Assembly: GCF_029873255.1 (NCBI RefSeq)
Contig: NZ_CP123622.1
Coordinates: 2,765,001 to 2,829,000, forward strand
Source of the DNA: Pigmentibacter sp. JX0631
Lineage (GTDB): Bacteria; Bdellovibrionota_B; Oligoflexia; Silvanigrellales; Silvanigrellaceae
Length of the DNA: 64,000 nt
Direction of reading: 5' to 3'
Every line of letters begins with the position of its first letter. Position 1 is the stretch's first letter. The notes below the pieces were generated by a model. It was given only the letters and a program-made list of their open reading frames with translations. It was not told where the DNA came from and ran no database searches. Both the position numbers and the translations under genes were made by a program. Below are positions 52,856-62,597 of this stretch, one piece after another.

Positions 52856-55252
52856 TTAATTATTAAACGGCGGCGGTGGTGGTGGTGCTGAAGGTTGCGG
52901 AAAGCCAAACCCTCCTCCACTTTGATTGCTTGAAGGCGCATTGATTGGATTGGGATCTTCACTTGGTAATTGCACCTTTTTGGGCAATTGATCATGCTGA
53001 TTCTGGGAATTATCTTGGTTGCTTTTGTTTGCTTCTTCATCACTTTTGTAAGGTGGTGGTGCTTTTCCATCTTCTTCAGTCGGTAAGCGAGAATAGAAAT
53101 CTTGCTTTTTAAATTTTTCACCGTAAAACGCTTTTAAAAATGCGTCACGGTCTTTTATTTTTTGTTGGTATATTTTTTCGAGATCTTCTGAATTTCTCAC
53201 AATATGTGGGGTAATAAATAAATTTAAATTTACTTTTTCTTTACCATTTCGTGATGTTTTAAATAACCAACCTAAAATTGGAATGTCACCTAGTAAAGGA
53301 ACTTTTTTATCTTCAACCACAGTTTTTTCTTTGGTAATACCACCTATGACAGCTGTTTGTCCGTTTTGGACTATCAGAACAGATTCGGCTGAGCGTTTAC
53401 TTATTGGATTCGGTGCGCCTGTTGACGTTGCTGGAGCATCGTCAAGTTTTAAATTGATTTTCATGGTCACAAAATCGGCTCTGGAAATTTGTGGGGTTAC
53501 TTTTAATTCCGTTGAAACCGTATATTTTGTAGTAGTATCTATTATGCCGCTACCGTTTGGATTATTGGTTTTAGTTGTTACACTGTATTCTTCATTTGAA
53601 GAAAATAAAGCTTGTTCATTATCTGAAACAATCATACTAGGTGTTTGCAAAATATTGGAATTAGAATCTGTTTTTAGGGCAAACAATAACGCACCCGGTG
53701 TTAAGCTAAAAGGTCCAATGTTTATAGGACTATTGCTCATCAAACCTAAAATGGCATCTCCTTTTCCTAAAGAGCCAGCAAGACTTGAAGGATCGGCGGT
53801 TTGACCTGTTTGGGAGAAAAAGAGAGGCCCCCCTTGTGCTACGTTAAAACCAAAGGGAACTGTATAACCATTACCTGTCACAGAACCTGCCAAAGCAGAA
53901 GGTGCCCAATTAAAATCATTATTTACTCTTAAATCGATAATATTTGCTTCAACATAAACTTGCGCCCGTCTTTTATCTAGTTGCGCAATGATATTATCCA
54001 GTTCATCAAAAGCAGATTTGCTTCCTTGGATCACCAAAGAATTTGTGGGCTTATCAGCTGTTACTTTAACTCCGTTGAGATCTGCAACCGCTTGACCTGG
54101 TTGAGCTGGAGAATTTGGGGCTCCAGGGATATTCATTGGTGTAGGATAAAAGGCTGGGCGAAAGGTATTATTATTTTGTTTATTTGATCCCTGAGTTAAC
54201 GCTTGTAAAGTTTGGGCTAATTTTTCTGAATCAGCGTAGTCTAAAGGTCTAACACGAACCATCGTTTGAGAGTTTTGATCTTGTGATGGTTTGTCTATCC
54301 GTTGGATAAAGCGCGCTACATCATCCAACCCACTGGATGGTCCCACTAAAATAACAGAATTCGTGCGCTCATCGGCTAAAACTTTTTGCACGCTTAAAGA
54401 GGGACCATTTCTATTGCCAAAAATTTCATTTACTTTTGTTACTGTATCTTTTGCATCCATATAGTTAATTGGAATTATCGAAACAATAGGTTGATTAGAT
54501 TTGGAATCCAATAACTTAATTACCTCTAAAATTCTTCTGATTCTATTACCAGTGTCAGTTAAAATTAAGGAATTTGTTGTCGTAAATGCAGCATATTGAG
54601 TAATACCCAGCAATGGTCTTAATTGATTGATAACGGTATTGGCATCAATATAACGTAACGGGATAACCTGATTTATAATTTCGTCCGTTGAAGGTGACCA
54701 ATTTTCGCCGTAGTAAGTTTTAATATTAGACGATTTTGCATTTGCAATTGGTAGAATTTTTACCACAGATCCTGTGTCTACAGTTGTAAAACCTGAAATA
54801 TTTAACGCGCTCAAAAATGCTTGATACGCTTCCTCTTTTGTTACTTTTTCAGGCGAAATTATAGAAATACGTGAAGATCCTGCAACACCTTGTGCTAACA
54901 CAAAGTTTTTGTTTGTCCACATACCGATTGTTTTAATAATATCGCTTAAATTAGCACCATTTGGGAAATCTATGCTCACTAATTCTTGTCCGTGCGGAAT
55001 AGCATCGGCAGGAGATTTTTTTCCAGGACTAGTTTGCTCAGAATTTTGGGGAGGAGTTGGTGCTTTAGTTTTGCTTGTTTGTGAATTACTTGAAGTAGGT
55101 GCTTTAGGAGGAGAAGATGGAGACGTCTGTGCAAGCAAAGAGGGGCTCAATACTATTCCTAAACTAGTTGTACCGACCAATACCAAATGAAGGACATTTG
55201 AATGTCTTCCTAGCGTTTTTGTTTTTAAAACTTTTAACTTCTTCTGATTCAT
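52856..55252 (-). CDS. gspD: Type II secretion secretin GspD
   Basis: Outer-membrane channel of 798 residues with N-terminal signal region. An N0 domain (VSIDFPNGANLSDIIKTIG) and N1-N3 repeats (PLRYIDANTVINQLRPLL; VRPLDYADSEKLAQTL) lead to the secretin core with VPLLGDIPILGWLFKT and NLNLFITPHIV. The C-terminal 90 residues are Pro/Gly/Asn/Ser-rich and end in a poly-Pro stretch. A secretin chaperone (GspS) was not seen. Overlaps gspC by four bases. Confidence 0.97.
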   Translation of the reverse strand: MNQKKLKVLKTKTLGRHSNVLHLVLVGTTSLGIVLSPSLLAQTSPSSPPKAPTSSNSQTSKTKAPTPPQNSEQTSPGKKSPADAIPHGQELVSIDFPNGANLSDIIKTIGMWTNKNFVLAQGVAGSSRISIISPEKVTKEEAYQAFLSALNISGFTTVDTGSVVKILPIANAKSSNIKTYYGENWSPSTDEIINQVIPLRYIDANTVINQLRPLLGITQYAAFTTTNSLILTDTGNRIRRILEVIKLLDSKSNQPIVSIIPINYMDAKDTVTKVNEIFGNRNGPSLSVQKVLADERTNSVILVGPSSGLDDVARFIQRIDKPSQDQNSQTMVRVRPLDYADSEKLAQTLQALTQGSNKQNNNTFRPAFYPTPMNIPGAPNSPAQPGQAVADLNGVKVTADKPTNSLVIQGSKSAFDELDNIIAQLDKRRAQVYVEANIIDLRVNNDFNWAPSALAGSVTGNGYTVPFGFNVAQGGPLFFSQTGQTADPSSLAGSLGKGDAILGLMSNSPINIGPFSLTPGALLFALKTDSNSNILQTPSMIVSDNEQALFSSNEEYSVTTKTNNPNGSGIIDTTTKYTVSTELKVTPQISRADFVTMKINLKLDDAPATSTGAPNPISKRSAESVLIVQNGQTAVIGGITKEKTVVEDKKVPLLGDIPILGWLFKTSRNGKEKVNLNLFITPHIVRNSEDLEKIYQQKIKDRDAFLKAFYGEKFKKQDFYSRLPTEEDGKAPPPYKSDEEANKSNQDNSQNQHDQLPKKVQLPSEDPNPINAPSSNQSGGGFGFPQPSAPPPPPPFNN

Positions 55253-56331
55253 CTAACTATTACCTTTTTTGTCATCAGTGCGCCAGCCCTCTTGATTTGC
55301 AGTGTGATTGTCGACTCATCTTGCAGAGCTTCATAGATTTTAAAGCCTTGTGCAGGATCTTCCAGATTAATCCCATTGACATTTGTTATCACATCTCCGT
55401 TTTCAAGTTTAATTTTTTCAAACAAACTTCCTGAAGTAATCCCGTAAATTTTAAATCCTATCGTTTTGCCGCCCTGTGATTCAGGAACAAGTCGTGCAGA
55501 ATTTAAAATTCTTGAAAAACCAGGTCCAATTTGCTCGCTTACATAATCAGAATCTAATTCGGTTGTTTGCTCCTCATTTTTGGAAGATTCATCTTCTTTT
55601 TTAGTTATTAATCTTTCTTTAGTTCCTGTAAATAGGCATATTTTTTTATTTTGATTGCGTAATTGGACTGAAGAGGGTCCTGTAATTTTATAAATTTGAT
55701 AGTTGTCAAACTCAATGATATTTTGCCCTTCTTTGTAGACATCTGCAGTTTCTACTCTTGAATCTTTAAATGTTACTAAATTAGTCTTAGAATTACCAGT
55801 GAAAAGAATGCCTACTAATTCAACGGGCAGTTTTTCTTCTTGCTTACTACAAGGAACTTCATCGAAGTTTTTTATTAAACCAGAATTATTGTCATCTTGG
55901 TCTTCAATAGGTATATCGCCGTTTTTATTGAAAATATTTCTATTCACAATGTTTTTTTTCACAACGGTAAAAGAAGCCTCGCTTGATACTTGCGGAGTAT
56001 AGGTAAAACTAGATGGAATAATTTGTTTATTACCTTGTAATAGTTTCACAGAAATTATTGTATTTATAAGAACTGAAATAATTATAATTCCTGTAGATCC
56101 GTAGGCTACATTGCGAAAAAATAATTTTTTTTCTTGACTGATATTGAATGAAAATAATTTTTTCTTTGTATTTTCAGCATGAGATTCTTTTTCAGAATCA
56201 GAATTTTTAGAGTTATTTTCTTCGCTAGTTGGTGAATCTTGTTCTTTGTTTTCATCAGAATTATCGATATTATTTAGTTCTTTGTTTTCATCAGAATTTT
56301 CAGTGTTATTTAAATCTTTTTTATCATTCAT
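55249..56331 (-). CDS. gspC: Type II secretion GspC (first of two), PDZ type
   Basis: A 360-residue bitopic membrane protein: an acidic/Asn-rich cytoplasmic N-terminus (residues 1-75), one helix (about 80-100), the homology region with NRNIFNKNGDIPIED and VELVGILFTGNSKTNLVTF, and a C-terminal PDZ domain with SLFEKIKLENGDVITNVNGINLEDPAQGFKIYEAL. It links secretin to the inner platform. It overlaps gspD (55249-55252) and its own 5' end overlaps the second gspC-like gene by four bases. The acidic N-terminus is longer than in other GspC. Confidence 0.9.
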   Translation of the reverse strand: MNDKKDLNNTENSDENKELNNIDNSDENKEQDSPTSEENNSKNSDSEKESHAENTKKKLFSFNISQEKKLFFRNVAYGSTGIIIISVLINTIISVKLLQGNKQIIPSSFTYTPQVSSEASFTVVKKNIVNRNIFNKNGDIPIEDQDDNNSGLIKNFDEVPCSKQEEKLPVELVGILFTGNSKTNLVTFKDSRVETADVYKEGQNIIEFDNYQIYKITGPSSVQLRNQNKKICLFTGTKERLITKKEDESSKNEEQTTELDSDYVSEQIGPGFSRILNSARLVPESQGGKTIGFKIYGITSGSLFEKIKLENGDVITNVNGINLEDPAQGFKIYEALQDESTITLQIKRAGALMTKKVIVR

Positions 56332-57254
56332 TGGACGTTCACTTTAAATGAAATTGTTTGGCCACCGCGAATGATTTGCATTTCAATAGTATTCTCGTTT
56401 CGCATGGAATTTAATGTTTGAATGGCTCTTGCAGCATCATTTAGTTCAATTCCATTAATAGTTGAAACAATATCGCCATCTCTTAAACCTAGTTTTGCAT
56501 AGACACTATTTTGAGTAATATTAGTAATAACAAATCCCTTAACCTGTCCTCCGACGATATTCGGACTCGCTTTGGCTTCTTCAAGAGTTTTGGCAAAATC
56601 ATTGGTTAAAATATTATTTACCCACTGTTTGGTAGCGGTCGTTGTATTTCCATTGCGTTCGAAACCGTCTTCTTTGAATGAAGCTCCAGAAGCATTTTGG
56701 GGAGAGCGAGAAAGCCTAGGATCTTTTGGGAGCTCGGAAATAAGATCAATATATTCAGGACAATTTTTATTAACTACAAATATTCTATTTTTTTCAATTG
56801 CATGTAACGTACCACCCTGTGGTAAATGATCTCCCAATTTAAATATGCCATTTCCTGAACCTTCAAAAACAACTAAACTTGTTTCAGAAGTCCCACCAAA
56901 TAAAATCCCAGAAATTTTATAAGGTAATGAAGATTTAAAAGGTTCTAACGAGCATGCTCGACTGCCATCACTTTCTGCGTCAGGAATAATACCTTTTAAA
57001 TTAAATATATTTCTTGAGATAATAGCAGATAAATCAAAGGAGTTTTTTTGCCCTTCATTCATAGGTTTCGCAATTGAAGGAGCTATTTTTTTATTTAATG
57101 ATTTGCCAAAATAGATATAAAAAGTATGAACTATTCCTATTGAGCAGATAATACCTGTAATAACGTAAAGAAACGGCGTTATCTTCTCAGCAGGTGGAAT
57201 GCTGACATCTGACGAAGTAATTTTATATTTTAGTTTTGTTAACAGATGGATCAT
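56328..57254 (-). CDS. Second GspC-like protein, PDZ type
   Basis: A 308-residue protein with the same layout as the next gene: one membrane helix (about residues 28-48), homology region ISRNIFNLKGIIPDAESDG and SGILFGGTSETSLVVFEG, and a C-terminal PDZ domain (VYAKLGLRDGDIVSTINGIELNDAARAIQTL). It is clearly paralogous to GspC but the two differ in the N-terminus and the linker, so the duplication is old. Sits first of the T2SS genes, 15 bp after the phosphatase gene. Either could be the true GspC; GspC/GspN division of labour is another possibility. Confidence 0.85.
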   Translation of the reverse strand: MIHLLTKLKYKITSSDVSIPPAEKITPFLYVITGIICSIGIVHTFYIYFGKSLNKKIAPSIAKPMNEGQKNSFDLSAIISRNIFNLKGIIPDAESDGSRACSLEPFKSSLPYKISGILFGGTSETSLVVFEGSGNGIFKLGDHLPQGGTLHAIEKNRIFVVNKNCPEYIDLISELPKDPRLSRSPQNASGASFKEDGFERNGNTTTATKQWVNNILTNDFAKTLEEAKASPNIVGGQVKGFVITNITQNSVYAKLGLRDGDIVSTINGIELNDAARAIQTLNSMRNENTIEMQIIRGGQTISFKVNVQ

Positions 57255-57269
57255 TGTTTAATTCTTACA

Positions 57270-58895
57270 TTAAGGTTGTTTAACTCTAACAACGACCATA
57301 GTAATATCATCTTCAAGCGCTTTACCCGCACCATAAAATTCAAGGCTGTCTTGTAATAATAAGGAAACAAATTCTGAACTTGTTTTAGTATAATTCTTTT
57401 CGATAAATTTTCTAAGTCTGCGTTTGCCATATTCCTCATCTTTATCATTTTTATTTTCAATTAAACCATCAGTATAAAAGAAAATAAATTCTCCCCCAAT
57501 CAAAGGAAGTTCTTTTTTTTCAAATACTTTATTGTCAATACGAGTTGCTCCGATATTTCCGAGTCTATTACCACTAGCAATAAGAGTTTCAACTTTTTTA
57601 TCAGCTTTCACTACTAAGGGGAAATTATGCCCAGCATTCGCATAACGTATTACTTTCTTTTCGAAATCGAAGACACAAGAGAAGCAAGTCATGTTGTAAC
57701 TAACATCACTATGTCCCATACTAGAAAGCACTGTATCAAATCCTTGTAAAATGTCATCCACATCAAGGTTTTCACCTGCAAAAAGTTTGCTCTTAACTGA
57801 AACAAAATAACCAGATATAGCAGCAGTCACCATCGCACTTGCAGTACCATGTCCCGTCACATCAGCGATAAAAACAAAGAATTTATCCTTTAATGTTATT
57901 GTGTTCCACCAATCTCCACCACAAAAAGCGGCAGGAATTGCAGTTCCGGCACAATCAACATTAGGATGTTCTGGGGCAATTTGTGGCAAAAATGTTTTTT
58001 GGACAAGTTGACTAGTCGCTAATTCCATTTCCAAAGTTCTTCTTTGCCCTTCTTTTTCTTCAATTTCTTTTTTAATTTGATCATAGCGTTTTGCTAGCTC
58101 TTCATTTGCTCTACCAAGCTCATAGTTACTTTTATTCACTTGGTTAAAAAGACGAACGGTTTCGGCTTGGTTTTTTGCAATCATCGTATAACCTAATAAA
58201 ACTCCAGTAGTACTTTCAATTTTTACCCCATTAATTGAAAAAGGGAGAAGCTCGCCTTCTGAAGTTTGGACAAAAACTTCTACGTCTTTTACAAAACCTT
58301 GAGTGGTAAATTGAATTTCAAGTTCCAAATAATAATCAACAAGGCTTTCAGCGTGCGGAAAAAGTTTCCTAATATGTTGTCCAATTAAATCGGCTTGCGA
58401 AAAATGTGTTGTTTCACAAGCTGATTTATTAGCTTTCATGATTATCCCGTCTTGATTTAATAAGAACATCATTTCAAACATGTTATCAACAACTTGGTCG
58501 ATAAATCTTTGATGCTCCAAAATTCCTCGAGCCACTTCCAGTAATTTTAAATGTGACTCTGATGTAAAACTGTCTAATTGTTCCTCAGGTAGTAAATCTA
58601 ATTTTTGCATTGAAACCATTTGTATGGTTTGGAGAAGTTTTTCTGTCGGACTGGTAAATTCTTCATGCCATTCGAGCATCAATTGCTGAACTTTATCAGA
58701 GATAATAAAGATAAAAAATCCGCTTATAATAATAATTAATATGACTAAAATGTTAAATAATAAATTAGGGATTAAATAATTTGCAAGAAGTCCAACAAAA
58801 ATAACGAAGCCTACAAATATGTATAAATATTTTATCATATTTGTAAGTTTTTGAGTCCATTTTTTCACAATGTCTTCAATGGTAATTGAACTCAA
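57270..58895 (-). CDS. Membrane PAS-PP2C phosphatase (RsbU/SpoIIE type)
   Basis: A 541-residue sensor. Two membrane helices lie at about residues 20-66, a PAS domain at about 125-245 (FEMMFLLNQDGIIMKANKSACETTHFS), a coiled coil at 250-290 and a PP2C-type Ser/Thr phosphatase domain at 300-540 with VFIADVTGHGTASAMVTAAIS and EFIFFYTDGLIENKND metal motifs. Such proteins usually act on an anti-sigma-factor antagonist. No antagonist/anti-sigma gene is seen near, but the gene heads the T2SS operon, with 15 bp before the first gspC-like gene. So a link between its signal and secretion is inferred. Confidence 0.9.
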   Translation of the reverse strand: MSSITIEDIVKKWTQKLTNMIKYLYIFVGFVIFVGLLANYLIPNLLFNILVILIIIISGFFIFIISDKVQQLMLEWHEEFTSPTEKLLQTIQMVSMQKLDLLPEEQLDSFTSESHLKLLEVARGILEHQRFIDQVVDNMFEMMFLLNQDGIIMKANKSACETTHFSQADLIGQHIRKLFPHAESLVDYYLELEIQFTTQGFVKDVEVFVQTSEGELLPFSINGVKIESTTGVLLGYTMIAKNQAETVRLFNQVNKSNYELGRANEELAKRYDQIKKEIEEKEGQRRTLEMELATSQLVQKTFLPQIAPEHPNVDCAGTAIPAAFCGGDWWNTITLKDKFFVFIADVTGHGTASAMVTAAISGYFVSVKSKLFAGENLDVDDILQGFDTVLSSMGHSDVSYNMTCFSCVFDFEKKVIRYANAGHNFPLVVKADKKVETLIASGNRLGNIGATRIDNKVFEKKELPLIGGEFIFFYTDGLIENKNDKDEEYGKRRLRKFIEKNYTKTSSEFVSLLLQDSLEFYGAGKALEDDITMVVVRVKQP

Positions 58896-59065
58896 TCTGT
58901 AAATCTCCTTATCTTCATCCTAGCCCTATCGTTTGAAATGAGATGTCAGTTAAATGAAACTTTGAAATCTTCTTTCACCATGTCAATACAGTGGCTCCTC
59001 AGAAAGGTGTTACATTATCCGAAGAAGAACACGCAGATAAAAATTGATTGCGGTTGGAGTTTTCC

Positions 59066-60958
59066 ATGGAAGAGATCCGATTTAAACCTACCATATTTGT
59101 GTTGATAGCCATTTTGGGAGCAGTTGCTATTGCAGCGACTGGTTTTTTATCAACAGATTGGATGTTAACCACAGCAGTAAGTGTCGTTTTATTCTTATTG
59201 GCTTTTGTTTGGTTCTTTTCTGTTAGAAAAAGAATAGATGAAATTCTAACTCATGATCTAGACAAAATTGCCAACGATGCTGCTAGAGCAATACGAGATG
59301 AGATTGAATCATCTGGTGGTCATTTGAGTGATAAAGGAATTTCAGAGAAAGAGAAGCAATTAGACCAAAAAGAAAGAGATATTGCTACGAGAGAAAAAGA
59401 TCTTCATGGTAAAGAAAAAGAAATAGCAAAATTAAAAGATGAATTAGAGTCAAGAAAGAAAACATTTGAACAAGCATCTCAAATTCCATCTGTAAGTTCA
59501 GCTAGATCAAAGGATTCATCTAAAGAGGAATTACAGCAACGAGAAATAATTGCTCTAAGACACCAATTACTTCATATGGAAGAAGTAAACAATGCAAGAC
59601 TTTCATCTCTACAACATGAATTTCAATCTAAAAATGTTCAAGCACAAAAAAATATGGAATTTTGGAAATCTAGTGCTGAAAGCATGAATAAAAAGTTACA
59701 AGATCAAAAACGTGAATTTGATTCACTGGCGAAATCACTTGAAAGCAGAGCTGTTCTTGCAGAGGAGCGTGGATTAGATCAACAAAATAAATTAACAAAA
59801 CTTCAACTCGATGCTTCTCAAAAAGAAATCGGAGTGAGTGAACAAGTTCAACGGCTAGAAGAAATTATCTCTCTTGTTCCAGAAATGACCAATCAATTAC
59901 ATAATGTAACACATCAAACAGAAAGAAGTGCGATTGAAATAGGTGATAAAGTTAGATTTATCTATGAAAAAGCGCAAGAACATTTAGAAGAGTCTAATGA
60001 AATATCTGCGCAATTTAGAGGAGGTAAAGGAAATAATAGCAATACATCTTTGAGTGAAGTCATTCAAAGTAGTTTATCTTTATTAAGAGAAATGATAGAA
60101 ATGTTAGAGCATAACTCTAAACTTAATATGGATTACTCTCAAGCGATAGATACTATTCTAGTAAATACAGCGGAAATCAATAAAATTAGCGATGAAATTC
60201 AATATATTTCCGATCAAACAAATTTACTTGCACTAAATGCAGCCATCGAAGCGGCAAGGGCAGGAGAACACGGAAGGGGTTTCTCTGTTGTTGCTGAAGA
60301 AGTTAGAAAACTGTCTGATAGAACAAGTTTAGCAAGTAATAACATCATCCAAATAGTTGGAAAAGTAAACTCAAGTGTAAGAGATATCAGTAGAAGCTTA
60401 TTGGAAAACCTTAAAAAGAATACAGAAAAGAAAACGCATGTGGATCATGCAGTTAATGAATTAGTACGAACTGCTGAAGAAAGTACAGAAGTATTTACTA
60501 AACTAATTTCAAATGCTGTTGCAAGTTCTGAAAGCGTTGCAAAAAATATCGATCAAATTATATTAAGTTTACAATTCCAAGACATTACTAAACAACAAAT
60601 TGATCAAGCTTTACAACCGCTAGAAAAGATCAAAATAAACATAGAAGAATTATTAAATAAAGCGTTGCAAAATGATGCTTTAGCTTTAAAAACAGCGCAT
60701 CAAAATACTGGACATGGTGATGGAGGCGGCGGAGGTGGTACTCCTCCACCTGCAGCACCAACATCAGGCTCAACTCCACCTCCTCCACCCACTTCAGGAG
60801 GTAGTGGTGGTGCCGCAGCAAAGCCACAAGCGCAAGCTAGCGCACCCAAAGCAGCTCCACCCAAAGCACCACCACCTCCAAGCAAACCACCAGAAGCAGG
60901 AGCAGCAGCAGCAGCTGACGACGAATCTCTAGTAAAAGGCGATGTAGTGTTCTTCTAA
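59066..60958 (+). CDS. Methyl-accepting chemotaxis-like protein without periplasmic domain
   Basis: A 630-residue membrane signalling protein. Two adjacent helices (about residues 4-22 and 27-47) leave only a few residues outside. A long coiled coil with [19 protein letters not shown] follows, then an MCP core with the hairpin tip [36 protein letters not shown] (written here in two parts), and a Gly/Pro/Ala-rich tail ending [11 protein letters not shown]. The ATG at 59066 has GGAG six bases upstream; the frame opens earlier at a TTG. Input must be cytoplasmic or from the membrane. Confidence 0.88.
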   Translation: MEEIRFKPTIFVLIAILGAVAIAATGFLSTDWMLTTAVSVVLFLLAFVWFFSVRKRIDEILTHDLDKIANDAARAIRDEIESSGGHLSDKGISEKEKQLDQKERDIATREKDLHGKEKEIAKLKDELESRKKTFEQASQIPSVSSARSKDSSKEELQQREIIALRHQLLHMEEVNNARLSSLQHEFQSKNVQAQKNMEFWKSSAESMNKKLQDQKREFDSLAKSLESRAVLAEERGLDQQNKLTKLQLDASQKEIGVSEQVQRLEEIISLVPEMTNQLHNVTHQTERSAIEIGDKVRFIYEKAQEHLEESNEISAQFRGGKGNNSNTSLSEVIQSSLSLLREMIEMLEHNSKLNMDYSQAIDTILVNTAEINKISDEIQYISDQTNLLALNAAIEAARAGEHGRGFSVVAEEVRKLSDRTSLASNNIIQIVGKVNSSVRDISRSLLENLKKNTEKKTHVDHAVNELVRTAEESTEVFTKLISNAVASSESVAKNIDQIILSLQFQDITKQQIDQALQPLEKIKINIEELLNKALQNDALALKTAHQNTGHGDGGGGGGTPPPAAPTSGSTPPPPPTSGGSGGAAAKPQAQASAPKAAPPKAPPPPSKPPEAGAAAAADDESLVKGDVVFF

Positions 60959-61125
60959 GCTATCAAAATACAGATAGAACCTATTAAAAGATTTGCCGAA
61001 AAAACTCCCATTTGTGGTCTTGTTTAAATAATCACAAGGTGCAATAATAGTAGACAGTAATTCCTATAATTTTTTTTTGAGTGATCTTGTAACGATCATG
61101 CCGTAATTGCTGGAAGGAGAAGTCC

Positions 61126-62583
61126 GTGAACGGAACTTATGCGCTTATGGGTTCAAGTGCCATTATTAGGCATGTTCAACACTTAGTTTATAAAGTCGCT
61201 GAAACCAATACAGCGGTTTTGATAACAGGTGAATTGGGTACTGGAAAAGATGCTATTGCCAAGATTATTCATGATAAATCACCAAGAAATAAAAATGGTT
61301 TTGTTCCAATTAAATGTGCTTCGATGACTGAGGAAAGTTTAGAACATGATTTATTTGGGTTTGATCCCAGTTCGCTCCATGCAGGAACTCAAGCAAGAAG
61401 TGGCTTTTTTTTAGAAGCTGAAGGTGGAACTTTATATATAGATGAAGTTGGGAAGCTAACTCCAAAAATTCAGGTAGCACTTCTAAAAGCGCTAAATGAA
61501 GGAATAATTAGAAGTGTCAGTACAAAAAATGAAATCCCGATAAATGTTAGAGTAATTTGTTCAACCTCTATTGATTTAGAGCAACTGGTAAAAAGAGGAT
61601 TATTTTTAGAGGATTTATTCTATAAACTTTCCAGTGCTTCGATATATTTACCACCTTTAAGAGAAAGAAGAGAAGATATTCCTATTTTAGCTGAGTATTT
61701 TGTTCAAAAATTCAATCAACTTAAAGGAAAGAAAATAATAGGCATTTCCCATGATGCTATGAATGCGTTGTTGCAAAATACTTGGAATCACAATATTCAA
61801 GAACTAGAAAACTTAATTGAACGCATTGTTGTTTTGAAAAATTCAGGCTCTGTAGATATCTGCGATTTGCCTCCGCGATTAAGAAATTTAGTTACTGATA
61901 ATATTGATGCTTTTTATGATAGAAATACAAATAACAACCAAAACATCTCACAAATAAATTTATCTAATCAAAATAATTTTAATAACATAAATCAACATAA
62001 TTTAAATCAGTTTAATAAAATTTCTAATCAAAATTTACAAAACAATATTTCTTATGCTTCTAATATTTTAAAAGAAAATTCTCAAGTTAATCACACTCCA
62101 ACTTTAAGTAAAGTAAATGGTAATCATATTAATAACGCTTTTCAAAATATCAATAATAATCAAGGTAATTATGGAAATAATTTTCAACAAAGTCAAAATA
62201 ATGCACAAGCGCATAATCAATTAAATAGAAGCAATATGTTTGAAGATATCCCAAGTGAAATCGATCAATTCATAAAAAAAGAAATCGATTTAGGATCTGG
62301 AATTGATTTTTATAGAGTAGTGGAAGAGTTCGAAAATAGATTAATATCTGAAGCGTTAAGAAGAACAAATCATAATAAAAATAGAGCAGCTCAGCTTCTT
62401 TCTATGAATCGTACAACTTTAGTAGAAAAACTAAAGAAAAGGGCTACTTCATCACCGATTAAAAGTGAAACAGGAAGAGTTAAAAGAAACTCAGCCTTTA
62501 CTATATTTGATGGTTTAGGAAATGAAAATCCAGATTTTGAGACAATTGATTTTGTTAATTTAAGTAGTGAAGAAGGTCCTTAA
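61126..62583 (+). CDS. NtrC-like AAA+ regulator lacking the GAFTGA loop
   Basis: A 485-residue protein with no receiver domain. The AAA+ module has Walker A GELGTGKD at 35-42 and Walker B YIDE at 104-107, but the sigma-54 contact loop is replaced by PSSLHAGT (81-88), and the arginine-finger stretch reads LEDLFYKL (161-168) where REDLYYRL is usual. From about residue 266 to 382 lies an Asn/Gln-rich low-complexity segment, then a Fis-type helix-turn-helix near 425-450 (RTNHNKNRAAQLLSMNRTTLVEKLKK). GTG start with GGAAGGAG upstream. It may act on sigma-70 promoters or as a repressor. Confidence 0.85.
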   Translation: MNGTYALMGSSAIIRHVQHLVYKVAETNTAVLITGELGTGKDAIAKIIHDKSPRNKNGFVPIKCASMTEESLEHDLFGFDPSSLHAGTQARSGFFLEAEGGTLYIDEVGKLTPKIQVALLKALNEGIIRSVSTKNEIPINVRVICSTSIDLEQLVKRGLFLEDLFYKLSSASIYLPPLRERREDIPILAEYFVQKFNQLKGKKIIGISHDAMNALLQNTWNHNIQELENLIERIVVLKNSGSVDICDLPPRLRNLVTDNIDAFYDRNTNNNQNISQINLSNQNNFNNINQHNLNQFNKISNQNLQNNISYASNILKENSQVNHTPTLSKVNGNHINNAFQNINNNQGNYGNNFQQSQNNAQAHNQLNRSNMFEDIPSEIDQFIKKEIDLGSGIDFYRVVEEFENRLISEALRRTNHNKNRAAQLLSMNRTTLVEKLKKRATSSPIKSETGRVKRNSAFTIFDGLGNENPDFETIDFVNLSSEEGP

Positions 62584-62597
62584 TTTCTTGAGGATTT

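Noticed and set aside
60630-60932. Several frames on both strands over the GC-rich end of the MCP gene
   Set aside because: GC-rich low-complexity DNA leaves all frames open; only the plus frame that continues the MCP is supported.
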